36,779 nucleotides of DNA from an uncultured Clostridia bacterium (GTDB lineage Bacteria; Bacillota; Clostridia; Oscillospirales; CAG-272), in the NCBI GenBank assembly GCA_944391805.1, contig CALXUY010000043.1, positions 1-36,779 of the forward strand, in the 5' to 3' direction. The stretch's first letter is position 1. Each line of letters starts with the position of its first letter. The notes under the pieces are model-generated. The model did not search any database and was not told the origin of the DNA. It saw nothing but the letters and a program-made list of their open reading frames with translations. Positions 1-7,319 of this stretch are shown one piece after another. The position numbers and the translations under genes were made by a program.

Positions 1-257
1 CTTTCAGAAAACTTCTGGACGAGCTCCATGTGGTCCAGTCCTTTTCCAAGAAGGGGTATCCTTTTGACAACGCGGTCTGCGAGAGCTTTTTCAGACAATT
101 CAAGCGGGAGGAATCGGACCGGAGGACTTACCGTTCCAAGCAGGAGCTTTATCTGGCTGTTTTTGAATACATTGAAGGCTTCTACAATTCACACAGGCCT
201 CATGCGTCTCTTGGCTGGCTGACCCCGGATCAGGTCGAGGCTGTCTTTGGCAGTTAA
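1..257 (+). CDS. IS3-family transposase (OrfB), 3' end only
   Basis: The frame is open from the left edge of the window to a TAA at 255-257, so only about the last 84 residues are visible. They are the C-terminal end of a DDE (rve) integrase-type transposase of the IS3/IS150 kind. The motif DNAVCESFFRQFKREE carries the final catalytic glutamate of the DDE triad, and YNSHRPHASLGWLTPDQ is the usual IS3 C-terminal signature. The enzyme cuts and joins the IS ends during transposition. The start lies outside the window, so whether the element is intact cannot be judged. Family assignment is confident. Confidence 0.9.
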   Translation, partial: FRKLLDELHVVQSFSKKGYPFDNAVCESFFRQFKREESDRRTYRSKQELYLAVFEYIEGFYNSHRPHASLGWLTPDQVEAVFGS

Positions 258-272
258 TTCATTTCTCATTTC

Positions 273-298
273 TTGTCCACTTTTTTGACTATAGGCCA
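273..298. repeat. Putative right terminal inverted repeat of the IS
   Basis: The reverse complement begins TGGCCTATAGTC and runs into AAAAAAGTGGACA. It lies 15 bp after the transposase stop codon, where the right IR of an IS3 element is expected. The matching left IR cannot be seen. Confidence 0.5.
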
Positions 299-351
299 AT
301 ATTTTATTTGGAGGAGAGTAACACAAACATACATGTGTACTAAACAAAACC

Positions 352-399
352 AAAAAGCCTCTGATATTTGGCTGCATTGCCAAATTTCAGAGGCTTTTT
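352..399 (-). terminator. Intrinsic terminator of the tRNA gene (possibly bidirectional)
   Basis: A hairpin of about 20 bp (AAAAAGCCTCTGA/ATTTGG pairing with CCAAAT/TCAGAGGCTTTTT, one T-T mismatch, 8-nt loop) sits directly downstream of the tRNA 3' end. Read on the minus strand the stem ends in a T run. The plus strand also ends in TTTTT, so it may work in both directions. Confidence 0.8.
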
Positions 400-405
400 G
401 CTTTC

Positions 406-482
<77 letters not shown>

Positions 483-495
483 TCGCAACGTTATT

Positions 496-524
496 ATTAT
501 ACCATACTTTGACGTAAATTGCAA
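496..524 (-). promoter_or_regulatory. Sigma-A type promoter of tRNA-Val
   Basis: On the minus strand TTGCAA (519-524) and a perfect TATAAT (496-501) are separated by 17 bp. The -10 lies about 14 bp from the tRNA 5' end, a normal tRNA promoter position. Confidence 0.8.
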
Positions 525-897
525 TACCTTTTTTGATTTTTTTCAAATTTTTTTCCAGAAAAAACTGCATGCAATCGGGATGGACCGGCAATTAGGTTTC
601 CAACCCATCGGAATCATCACCAGCCAGCCAAAGGCAGGAACAGAGGTACAGAGGAAGCCGGAAAGGCATTTCGCGGTGTGCTGCACAAGAGACTACTTGA
701 CCAATGAGAACAAGCCGATGAAAGCCTCGGCCATGGGCATACCTATGTTCCATCCGTGAGCTGATCCGGTTGTACGGTCGGGATTTCCTGTACCATCTGC
801 CGGCATACATGACAGCGGTCAACCTGATCCAGCAGGAGGAGGGCCGGAGGTGAGAACTCTCAAAAAGTAAGGCCGCGCGATCACTGGCTATCCCCTC

Positions 898-927
898 AAT
901 TATACAAAATTTGCATTTTGTATAATT
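898..927. repeat. Perfect 30-bp palindrome with ACAAAA-N6-TTTTGT core
   Basis: The arms AATTATACAAAAT and ATTTTGTATAATT are perfect 13-bp complements around TTGC. The core at 904-921 has the same ACAAAA-N6-TTTTGT form as the palindromes inside the pyrH and CPBP promoters. TATAAT occurs symmetrically on both strands (899-904 and 921-926), but neither has a good -35. It could be an operator, a paired weak promoter or a hairpin. Confidence 0.6.
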
Positions 928-947
928 ACGTCTCTGCTTATCTATAT

Positions 948-967
948 CCCCTTTCAGGGGCTTTTTT
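948..967 (+). terminator. Weak terminator-like hairpin
   Basis: A CCCC/GGGG stem of 4 bp with a 5-nt loop is followed by CTTTTTTG on the plus strand. The stem is short, so this is tentative. No intact upstream plus-strand gene is evident. Confidence 0.3.
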
Positions 968-1140
968 GTTTGCCTTTGATCTGATCGCAGTCCCAGCGCG
1001 CCACGCGCGCACGGCTCGGAGATCCTCAAGGGCATTTATTGTATGTGGCCCGGCAGCGCCGCCGCTGTCAGACTACGGATCCACTCAAGATCTTCTGCCA
1101 CCAAAGTCTATCTGGCTAATTCCATTCTGCGCTGCCTGAA

Positions 1141-1165
1141 CCCGGCTTGCCGGGCCACTTTTTTT
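1141..1165 (+). terminator. Terminator-like hairpin with T7 tail
   Basis: CCCGG-CTTG-CCGGG is followed 4 nt later by seven T residues on the plus strand. It would stop a plus-strand transcript from the eroded region at 525-1140. Confidence 0.4.
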
Positions 1166-1170
1166 AGGTA

Positions 1171-1199
1171 CCAAAAATCACACTCCGTGAGATTTTTGG
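1171..1199 (-). terminator. Hairpin downstream of the ABC exporter gene
   Basis: CCAAAAATC and GATTTTTGG pair over 9 bp, with an inner CAC/GTG pairing around TCC. It lies about 65 bp beyond the ABC transporter stop. There is no T run after the stem on the minus strand, only TTTTT inside its 3' arm, so termination function is uncertain. Confidence 0.4.
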
Positions 1200-1264
1200 G
1201 GACGCGGCTGGTATACGCGCAGCCAGAGACAATAAGAACAGATATGCGAACTCACCGTTATCGA

Positions 1265-2992
1265 TTAGCCGACCATTTCCTGATCCCGGAATTGCAGCTG
1301 ATACAGACTGGCGTAAATTCCGTTGCTGGCCAGCAGCTCCTCGTGGGTTCCTTGTTCCGCGATGCGTCCGTTTGTAATGACCGCAATTTCATCGGCATTT
1401 TTGATGGTGGATAGCCGGTGCGCCACTACAATGGTGGTTCTGCCTCGGCAAAGCTCATCCAGCGCCTGCTGAATCAGGATTTCCGTGGCATTGTCCAGCG
1501 CACTGGTCGCTTCATCCAGAATCAGGATGGGCGGATTTTTCAGGAATACCCGCGCAATGCTCAGGCGCTGCTTCTGTCCGCCGGAAAGTCGGACGCCGCG
1601 CTCGCCGATTTGGGTATCATAGCCGTGTTCCAGCGTCATAATGTAGTCGTGTATATTGGCGCGCTTGGCAGCCTCCGTCACCTCTTCCTCGGTGGCATCC
1701 AGCTTTCCGTAGAGAATATTTTCCCGGATACTGGCATTGAAGAGATAAACATCCTGCTGGACAATTCCGATATTGCGGCGAAGCGATTCTCTGGTGATTT
1801 CATGCAGCTCTCTGCCGTCAATCAGAATCTGACCGGAGGTCAGTTCGTAAAAGTGCGGAATCAGATGACAAATGGTGGTCTTTCCGCCGCCGGACGGACC
1901 GACCAATGCGAAGGTCTTACCCTTTTCAATGTTCAGGCTGATGTGATTGAGCACTTCTTTCCCATCGTCATAGGAATATGTCACATCACGCAGCTCGATA
2001 TGCCCTTCCGCGCGGCCAATATCCACCGCCCCCTCATCATCTTTCTCCGGCTCGGCGTCCATAATCTCAATAAAGCGCTCAAATCCGGTCACACCGTTCT
2101 GATACTGCTCCATGAAGTTGATCAGTGTGGTGACGGGATTGATGAACAGGCTGACCGACACCACAAACGCCGAATAATCACCGAACTGAATTTGCCCGTT
2201 GAATAAAAACAGTCCGCCGGCAATCAGAACCACCACATTAAAAATATCGGTAATAAAGGAGGTTCCGGAGTGAAAGCGCCCCATAGCGTCATAGGCTTCC
2301 CTCCGTGCCTCGGTGAATTCCGCATTTCCGACCTCAAATTTTTCCTGTTCGCGTTCGGCATTGTTAAAGGCTTTGGTCACGCGAATGCCCGAAATGCTGC
2401 TCTCGACCGATGCATTGATTGCAGCGATCGACTGTCTTCCCTTCTGAAAAGCGCTTCTCATCTTTTTACGCAGAGAAAGCGAAATGAACAGCAAAAACGG
2501 CACACAGACAAAGATAATCAGCGTCAGCCAGATGTTGATGGTGGCCAGATATACAAAGGAGATCACAACCGAAACAGTGGAAATGAGCAGATTTTCCGGC
2601 CCGTGATGCGCAAGCTCGCTGATGTCCATCAGGTCATTTGTCATACGCGACATAATTTTGCCGGTTTCGTGATTGTCGTAAAAGCGATACGGCAGCTTTT
2701 CGAGCTGCCGGAACATATCCGAACGCATTTGCGTCTGCATATGCACGCCCATCATATGCCCCTGGTACTGAATGAAATAATTGAGCAGCATCCGCAGCGC
2801 ATATAGGCCGAGCAGCAACAGCCCGAAGCCGATAATCAACCGATACTGCCGGTTTGGTATAAAGTCATTCAGCATTTTGCGTGTGACAATCGGATAGACG
2901 ATGCCGATCAGGGCTACAAATAATGAGGCCAGCATATCCAGAATAAAAATTCGCATATGCGGTTTATAATAGGACATAAAACGTTTCAGCAT
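1265..2992 (-). CDS. ABC exporter, fused membrane and ATPase domains
   Basis: This 575-residue protein is a half-transporter of the MsbA/LmrA type. Two such chains should form a dimer in the cytoplasmic membrane that exports lipids, drugs or peptides. The transmembrane domain covers about residues 1-300. The nucleotide-binding domain follows with Walker A GPSGGGKTT (365-373), Q-loop VQQD (411-414), signature LSGGQ (469-473), Walker B ILILDE (489-494) with catalytic E494, and the H-loop H525. AAGGTG lies 6 nt before the ATG. There is no partner half-transporter next to it, so a homodimer is likely. The cargo cannot be told from sequence. A lipoprotein terminator lies only about 45 bp upstream and no clear promoter was found between them. 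Confidence 0.95.
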   Translation of the reverse strand: MLKRFMSYYKPHMRIFILDMLASLFVALIGIVYPIVTRKMLNDFIPNRQYRLIIGFGLLLLGLYALRMLLNYFIQYQGHMMGVHMQTQMRSDMFRQLEKLPYRFYDNHETGKIMSRMTNDLMDISELAHHGPENLLISTVSVVISFVYLATINIWLTLIIFVCVPFLLFISLSLRKKMRSAFQKGRQSIAAINASVESSISGIRVTKAFNNAEREQEKFEVGNAEFTEARREAYDAMGRFHSGTSFITDIFNVVVLIAGGLFLFNGQIQFGDYSAFVVSVSLFINPVTTLINFMEQYQNGVTGFERFIEIMDAEPEKDDEGAVDIGRAEGHIELRDVTYSYDDGKEVLNHISLNIEKGKTFALVGPSGGGKTTICHLIPHFYELTSGQILIDGRELHEITRESLRRNIGIVQQDVYLFNASIRENILYGKLDATEEEVTEAAKRANIHDYIMTLEHGYDTQIGERGVRLSGGQKQRLSIARVFLKNPPILILDEATSALDNATEILIQQALDELCRGRTTIVVAHRLSTIKNADEIAVITNGRIAEQGTHEELLASNGIYASLYQLQFRDQEMVG

Positions 2993-3036
2993 TTCAACAC
3001 CTTTTCTGTCAATTACGATTTTCTGCTTCCTACATG

Positions 3037-3064
3037 AAAAAGCGCTTTGCCCGGTGCAAAGCGC
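3037..3064 (-). terminator. Intrinsic terminator of the small lipoprotein gene
   Basis: GCGCTTTGC pairs perfectly with GCAAAGCGC across a 5-nt loop and is followed on the minus strand by TTTTT. It lies between the lipoprotein stop (3176) and the ABC exporter start (2992). Confidence 0.8.
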
Positions 3065-3175
3065 CTGATGAGCGAAATGACGATCTTACCATTTTGATTC
3101 CTTTTCAACACCGGCGGTCAATATCTGGGGTTATAAGGCTGCAAACAAAACTCCGGCTGTGATGTGCGCATTTCC

Positions 3176-3409
3176 TTAATAAAACTTTGTCCAACCGTCT
3201 TCCGCCTCGTTGGGGATTTCAGGCTCAGAATCGCTGTCCGTCGATTCCTCCGGCTGCCGGCCGTCCTCCTCCGTCTGTCCCGGTTGTCCGGACGTCTGCT
3301 CCTATGTGCTTCCCCTGTCTGTTTCGGCTTCCCCGCCCTGCTCCGGGCTGACGCAGCCCGAACAGCACAGCGCCAAAACAAGCAAAATGCCAATCCATAT
3401 TTTACGCAT
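3176..3409 (-). pseudogene. Small lipoprotein gene interrupted by an in-frame TAG
   Basis: From an ATG at 3409, with GGAGA about 9 nt upstream, the frame reads MRKIWIGILLVLALCCSGC. This is a lipoprotein signal peptide with a lipobox-like CSGC (lipid-carrying Cys19). It then continues VSPEQGGEAETDRGST to a TAG at 3302-3304 (codon 36). The same frame goes on for 41 codons rich in E, D, Q, S and P and ends EIPNEAEDGWTKFY plus TAA. The unit has its own consensus promoter (3507-3535) and terminator (3037-3064). One substitution, for example CAG to TAG, would explain the stop. It may be a recent pseudogene, a 35-residue lipopeptide, or a product of amber read-through. The product is not in the list of long ORFs because of the stop. 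Confidence 0.65.
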
Positions 3410-3506
3410 GTTTCAGGTTCTCCTTCCCATCCCGGAATGCTGCACGGGGGCAGAATTCCAGACGCGCCTTCCCGCCGGCGGCGGAAACAGCATTTCATTT
3501 CAGTTT

Positions 3507-3535
3507 ATTATACCATAGCCGCAGATGATTGTCAA
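3507..3535 (-). promoter_or_regulatory. Sigma-A promoter of the lipoprotein unit
   Basis: On the minus strand TTGACA (3530-3535) and TATAAT (3507-3512) are separated by exactly 17 bp, a full consensus match. The leader to the ATG at 3409 is about 90 nt. Confidence 0.85.
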
Positions 3536-3790
3536 GCACTTCCACTCGTAAAAGTAAAATTCACAAAGCACGGCTTCGAAAAATCGAATCCGGTTACTTT
3601 GTGAACCAAGCGGTATTGATATGACTGTTGTCATTCCCAGACAGAGAGGTCGGCAAGAGATCTTCCCCTTGCCGGCCTCTTCAGGTATCGCCCCCTGCCG
3701 CCGAAAGGCAACGCGCGTACTCATCTGATGTACCCTGCCTTACGGCAACGTGCAGTCTGCCGCGTTTCACCGTGCTTTCCAGCAGGAGCA
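3536..3790. other. Intergenic region with two unexplained hairpins
   Basis: Between the lipoprotein promoter and the zinc-ribbon gene stop there is no supported ORF. Two structures stand out. At 3562-3603, CACAAAG/CTTTGTG encloses TTCGA/TCGAA. At 3645-3680 a 13-bp stem with one G-T pair is formed by AGAGGTCGGCAAG and CTTGCCGGCCTCT. Neither has a clean T tail, though the second may end the zinc-ribbon operon transcript on the minus strand. Confidence 0.4.
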
Positions 3791-4192
3791 TCAAACCTTT
3801 GTCTGAAACCGATGCCCGCAGCATGGGCAGCATACGGTATGTGAGCCTTTGATTCTGGGCAGGCGGAGTACCCGCCGGCAGGAAGGGCATTTCCGGTAAA
3901 TATGCGTTTTTCGATCCCGCACACGATTTTTGTTCAATACAAACCAGCCCTTGATGCGGGAAAGCAGCTTCAGATACGCCTGATTTTCCCGCTGGCGGCG
4001 GTAAAGATTGCGCGAGAGCAGACGGAATGTCGCATACCCCAGTAACGCCAGATTGAAAAGCCAAAAAATCAGGCTTCCTACAAACAGGTTGATCAGCATC
4101 AGTGCGAGAATCACCCACATGAGAAGCTGATATAACTGATCGGCTCCGTTTCTTCCGTTCCAGAATCTCCAGAATCGTTCCCGAAACTTCAT
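3791..4192 (-). CDS. Small membrane protein with C-terminal zinc ribbon
   Basis: This is a 133-residue protein of unknown function. Residues about 20-58 form two hydrophobic membrane segments (LLMWVILALMLINLFVG and LIFWLFNLALLGY). They are followed by a basic stretch and a C-terminal zinc ribbon with CPSC (102-105) and a second cluster CCPCC (121-125). Similar two-pass zinc-ribbon proteins occur in Clostridia without an assigned role. AAGGGA lies about 10 nt upstream of the ATG. It is the last gene after response regulator, kinase and HtrA, so a role in the same envelope-stress response is possible but is only inference. The start overlaps the stop of a 54-codon ORF. Confidence 0.75.
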   Translation of the reverse strand: MKFRERFWRFWNGRNGADQLYQLLMWVILALMLINLFVGSLIFWLFNLALLGYATFRLLSRNLYRRQRENQAYLKLLSRIKGWFVLNKNRVRDRKTHIYRKCPSCRRVLRLPRIKGSHTVCCPCCGHRFQTKV

Positions 4193-4353
4193 GTAAAATC
4201 ATCCCTTTTCATCAAGATACTCCAGAGACCGGCCGGAGCCGTCGCAATTCTGACGTGCGGCGCCAACCGCATTGTATAGCCATCAGGAATTGTGCAGATA
4301 CAACCAAGCTGCCAGGGCTTTTCTCCGATCGGAGGAAAGCCTGTCGCTTGCAT
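4189..4353 (-). CDS. Possible 54-residue ORF between htrA and the zinc-ribbon gene
   Basis: An ATG at 4353 opens a frame (MQATGFPPIGEKPWQLG, then CICTIPDGYTMRLAPH and onward) that ends in a TGA overlapping the ATG of the zinc-ribbon gene (ATGA). It fills the gap after the htrA stop exactly. The AAGGAGG before it is only 1 nt from the ATG, which is too close for good initiation. No family is recognised. It could be real, or just a chance open frame in a leader. Confidence 0.25.
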   Translation of the reverse strand: MQATGFPPIGEKPWQLGCICTIPDGYTMRLAPHVRIATAPAGLWSILMKRDDFT

Positions 4354-4359
4354 GCCTCC

Positions 4360-5613
4360 TTAAGAAGCCCTTGCAGTTCCGAGACGAAGCTGCAGAGTCA
4401 ACTGTTCTCCAAAGCGGTCGACGACGATCTCCACCGTCTGCCCCGAGCTGTAGGTATACAGCTTCGTCCGCAGCTGATCCAATGTGAAAACATCCGAACC
4501 GCCCATCTGCAAAATGATGTCTCCCGGCTCCAGAATCCCTTCCGCAGCGCCGCCCGGTGTGACTCCGACTACCAAAACACCGTCCCGCGGAGCGACATAG
4601 GGGTCGTTCTGGAGAATCTGATCTCCCTCTTTGATATCTGCCGCCTGAATTCCCATGGTTGGGCGCACACGGGAAACCTTGGAGGTGACATGGTCGGTGC
4701 TGCCGGTGGTGAGATAAGCATTGATCAGCTCCATTGCCTCGTTGATCGGAATGGCGAGCCCCAGCCCCTCATATTCACTCATCTTCCGGGTGACAATACC
4801 GATGACCTCTCCACGGTCGTTGCAAAGCGGCCCGCCCGAATTTCCGGGATTGACCTGCGCATCGGTCTGCAGCATCACCATATCGACAATGGCAGTGTTC
4901 TCCTCCACCGAAATGACACGGTCGACGGCGGAGATAATGCCCTGTGTGGTGGTCCATGGCGCGAGGTTTCCGGCAGGATTCCCCACCGCAATTGCGATAT
5001 CTCCTACCTGCAGCGCATCCGAATTTCCGATGGTCAGCGTCGGATATCCGCTCCCCTCAATCTTGAGAATCGCCAGATCATCTGCCCAGCTATACCATAC
5101 GGCACTGGCCTCGCGCACCGCGCCGGAGTACAGCGTGACAGAAATGGTTCTCGCGCTTTCAATCACATGGTAATTGGTGACAATATATCCATCCGATCGG
5201 ATGAAAAAGCCGGTTCCATAACCGCTTTGGGTACTGCCGGAAGCGTATATCAGCACGGTGCCCGGATTGACCCGTTCGGCAACCTCAGCCGTTGTCAGCC
5301 CGGAGGAACCGGAGAACACACCGTTGAGCACCAGAGTAACGATAAGTACGCTCAGGCACAGGAGAAAGGCCACGGACATGACAATGGCATACACCGCCGT
5401 GCCCTTTTCCTGCCGCTGCTTGCTTTCCTTCCGGTCATAGGCTGCCTGCGCCTCATAGCTCCATCGATACGCATACGGAGCCGACGTAGGCGTCGGTGCC
5501 GGAGCGCCTACCTCCTGCCGTTCCCGATCCGGCACAGGACACTCCTCCACCGGCTTTTTCTCCGGGCTGCCATTCGGGTTTTCAGGGTCCCGCTCCCAAG
5601 GATTTTCATTCAT
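4360..5613 (-). CDS. htrA: HtrA/DegP-type membrane-anchored serine protease with PDZ domain
   Basis: This is a 417-residue HtrA protease that degrades or refolds misfolded exported proteins outside the membrane. Residues 1-70 are a charged, proline-rich cytoplasmic stretch. A single membrane anchor spans about 72-97. The trypsin-like domain follows with catalytic H149 (TNYHVI), D179 (DDLAIL) and S259 (GNSGGP). One C-terminal PDZ domain covers about 320-410 (GVLVVGVTPGGAAEGILEPG). This layout matches Gram-positive HtrA/YvtA-type enzymes. It follows a response regulator and a histidine kinase, as CssRS controls htrA in Bacillus, so it is probably the effector of that system. AAAGGGG lies about 11 nt before the ATG. 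Confidence 0.93.
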   Translation of the reverse strand: MNENPWERDPENPNGSPEKKPVEECPVPDRERQEVGAPAPTPTSAPYAYRWSYEAQAAYDRKESKQRQEKGTAVYAIVMSVAFLLCLSVLIVTLVLNGVFSGSSGLTTAEVAERVNPGTVLIYASGSTQSGYGTGFFIRSDGYIVTNYHVIESARTISVTLYSGAVREASAVWYSWADDLAILKIEGSGYPTLTIGNSDALQVGDIAIAVGNPAGNLAPWTTTQGIISAVDRVISVEENTAIVDMVMLQTDAQVNPGNSGGPLCNDRGEVIGIVTRKMSEYEGLGLAIPINEAMELINAYLTTGSTDHVTSKVSRVRPTMGIQAADIKEGDQILQNDPYVAPRDGVLVVGVTPGGAAEGILEPGDIILQMGGSDVFTLDQLRTKLYTYSSGQTVEIVVDRFGEQLTLQLRLGTARAS

Positions 5614-5703
5614 GATCTGTCTTGCCCCTTTCCATTCTGGAGAGCCAATGCCCTCGGTAACAGTATACGCGATCCCGCCGGTATCATTCGGAAAACCGTG
5701 GAT

Positions 5704-7173
5704 TCAGGCGTGCGGCGGCTTTGGCATTGTGAAGAAAAACTCACAGTTTTTACCGGTTTCGCTCTCCACCCATATTTTCTCACCGTGCGCCTCCACAATG
5801 GTTTTGGCGATGAACAGCCCAAGTCCCACGCCGGATTTATCCAGGCCGCGGCTCTTATCGCTCTTGTAAAAGCGCTCAAATACATACGGCAGATCCTCCT
5901 GCGCAATTCCCTGCCCTTCATTGAACACCGAAACCTGCACCTTTCGTTCCTTTTCGGTGATCCGGATGCGGAAAATGCCCCCTTCCACCGAAAACTTGAC
6001 CGCGTTGTGGCAGATGTTATAGAAAATCTGATAAATCGCGTCATGATCGGCGTATACCATCATACGCTCCTCATCGCACAAAAACTCCACCTGCAGCTTT
6101 TTTTCTTCGATTTTCTGCTCAAAGGAAATGAGAATCAGCCTTGCCATCTCACAGATATCGAAGGGCTTTGGAGTGAATTTACGGTCTCCGGCCTGAATAC
6201 GGGAGAGATCCAACAGCGAAGTGACCAGTCTGGAAAGACGCTGTACCTCTACAGAGATGACCTCCAGATAGTGGTCCTGCTCCTCCGGAGGAATCACGCC
6301 ATCCCGGATTCCGTCGATGAAGCCGGCAATCGTCGTCATGGGGGTGCGCAGATCGTGCGACACATTGGCGATGAAGGAGTTGCGCATGGTCTCCAGATTT
6401 TCCAGCGATTCAGCCATATTGTTGAAGGCCACTGCCAGCTCCGCAACCTCATCCCGGCCGTAAACGTTGACCCGCACATCAAATTTTCCGCTTGCAAATT
6501 TGCGTGCGGCAGCGGCCATCTCCCGCAGAGGGCCGATCACCCGTTCACTGATGAAATACACGGCGATCATTGCTGCCAGCAGCACCAAAAGAGCGGAGGA
6601 AATCGCGGTTTTTGCCAACTCCTGCACCATCCGCCCGTTGGGCGCGGTGGAGGAGGATACGGCAACATAGCCCACAATCTCATCCGAAGCCCCGCGTATG
6701 GGGGCCGAGAGCACCAGTACGTCCGAATCAAACAGCGGGGTGAGCTGAACAATGTCCAACGCATCTCCGTCCGTATCCTGCTCAGGCAGAAGGCTTTCCG
6801 GAAGACTGACCTCCAGACCCTGCTCCTCTTGACCGTTGCACATCCGGTAGCGGATCACCCCTGATTGGTCGGCAATCAGAATATTGAGATCAGAATCGGT
6901 GATGGTCAGGGCCGCGAACAGCTCGGTCAGCCGCAGAGAGGGATCTGACAGGCAGGCGGAAAAAGCCGGTATGAAATCCTCCGGTGTCACATCTCCTACC
7001 GAATCCTGCACGTATCCGACCACCGCGTCGCTCACATCGTTCATCTCGTGGGCTTTTCCCTCCGAGAGCGTGTTGCTTACAATCGAGGTCAGCACCACGA
7101 GAAGCACGATAAAACCCACCACAAAAATGGCCATGACCGCCGTGACATATTTTGCAAACACACTTTTGAACAT
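5704..7173 (-). CDS. HAMP-domain sensor histidine kinase
   Basis: This 489-residue two-component sensor sits in the cytoplasmic membrane. The first membrane segment is about residues 9-33, an extracytoplasmic sensor region runs 34-185, the second segment is about 190-210, and HAMP follows to about 262. HisKA carries the phospho-acceptor H273 in NVSHDLRTP. The ATP-binding domain has the N box NICHNAVKF (386-394), G1 NEGQGI (418-423) and G2 GVGLGLFI (448-455). I start at MFKSVFAK (7173), with AGAGGAA about 11 nt upstream. A longer frame from 7245 adds 24 residues unlike a signal anchor. It phosphorylates the response regulator encoded just upstream and probably senses envelope or secretion stress, judging from the adjacent htrA. 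Confidence 0.93.
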   Translation of the reverse strand: MFKSVFAKYVTAVMAIFVVGFIVLLVVLTSIVSNTLSEGKAHEMNDVSDAVVGYVQDSVGDVTPEDFIPAFSACLSDPSLRLTELFAALTITDSDLNILIADQSGVIRYRMCNGQEEQGLEVSLPESLLPEQDTDGDALDIVQLTPLFDSDVLVLSAPIRGASDEIVGYVAVSSSTAPNGRMVQELAKTAISSALLVLLAAMIAVYFISERVIGPLREMAAAARKFASGKFDVRVNVYGRDEVAELAVAFNNMAESLENLETMRNSFIANVSHDLRTPMTTIAGFIDGIRDGVIPPEEQDHYLEVISVEVQRLSRLVTSLLDLSRIQAGDRKFTPKPFDICEMARLILISFEQKIEEKKLQVEFLCDEERMMVYADHDAIYQIFYNICHNAVKFSVEGGIFRIRITEKERKVQVSVFNEGQGIAQEDLPYVFERFYKSDKSRGLDKSGVGLGLFIAKTIVEAHGEKIWVESETGKNCEFFFTMPKPPHA

Positions 7174-7319
7174 AATTATATCGGTTCCTCTATTGACCGG
7201 AGCAGGCAAATTCCGCAGCCGCGGGTGTGCAAATGCTGCCGCCACCGGCTACCGGCCGCAGCGGGCGCTGCCTCGGTGTCATTATATCCAATCAAAAGCG
7301 TAAAAGCGCTGTCCGGTCG

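Larger units (their letters stand above)
1..298 (+). mobile_element. Right end of an IS3-type insertion sequence
   Basis: The partial transposase is followed by about 40 bp that end in a likely right terminal inverted repeat at roughly 273-298. Read from the outside this starts TGGCCTATAGTCAAAAAAG, the TG-start, poly-A-containing form common for IS3-family ends. The left end, and any target-site duplication, are outside the window, so the boundary is inferred. Confidence 0.6.
525..1264. other. 740-bp region without a convincing gene; eroded coding DNA
   Basis: No ORF here has a good start, ribosome binding site and recognisable product. A plus-strand stretch around 745-853 reads as plausible protein (IRELIRLYGRDFLYHLP, then AYMTAVNLIQQEEGRR, then TGA) but is preceded by stops in its own frame. 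An adjacent frame ends just before it. This looks like a frameshifted gene remnant that I do not recognise. The rest holds an AT-rich palindrome (898-927) and several terminator-like hairpins (948-967, 1141-1165, 1171-1199). Erosion next to an IS element is a reasonable reading. Confidence 0.5.

Noticed and set aside
3118..3498. 126-codon minus-strand ORF over the lipoprotein locus
   Set aside because: Arg-rich, other-frame shadow. The lipoprotein frame has the start, ribosome binding site and signal peptide.
3500..3724. 74-codon minus-strand ORF upstream of the lipoprotein
   Set aside because: It covers the lipoprotein promoter, has no ribosome binding site and no recognisable content.
4255..6864. 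869-codon plus-strand ORF
   Set aside because: It runs antisense through htrA and the histidine kinase, both clear genes with motifs on the minus strand. It has no domain of its own and is a GC-driven shadow.
7174..7245. N-terminal extension of the histidine kinase to 7245
   Set aside because: The 24 extra residues are arginine/proline-rich, not a membrane anchor, and the inner ATG at 7173 directly precedes the hydrophobic segment with a ribosome binding site.
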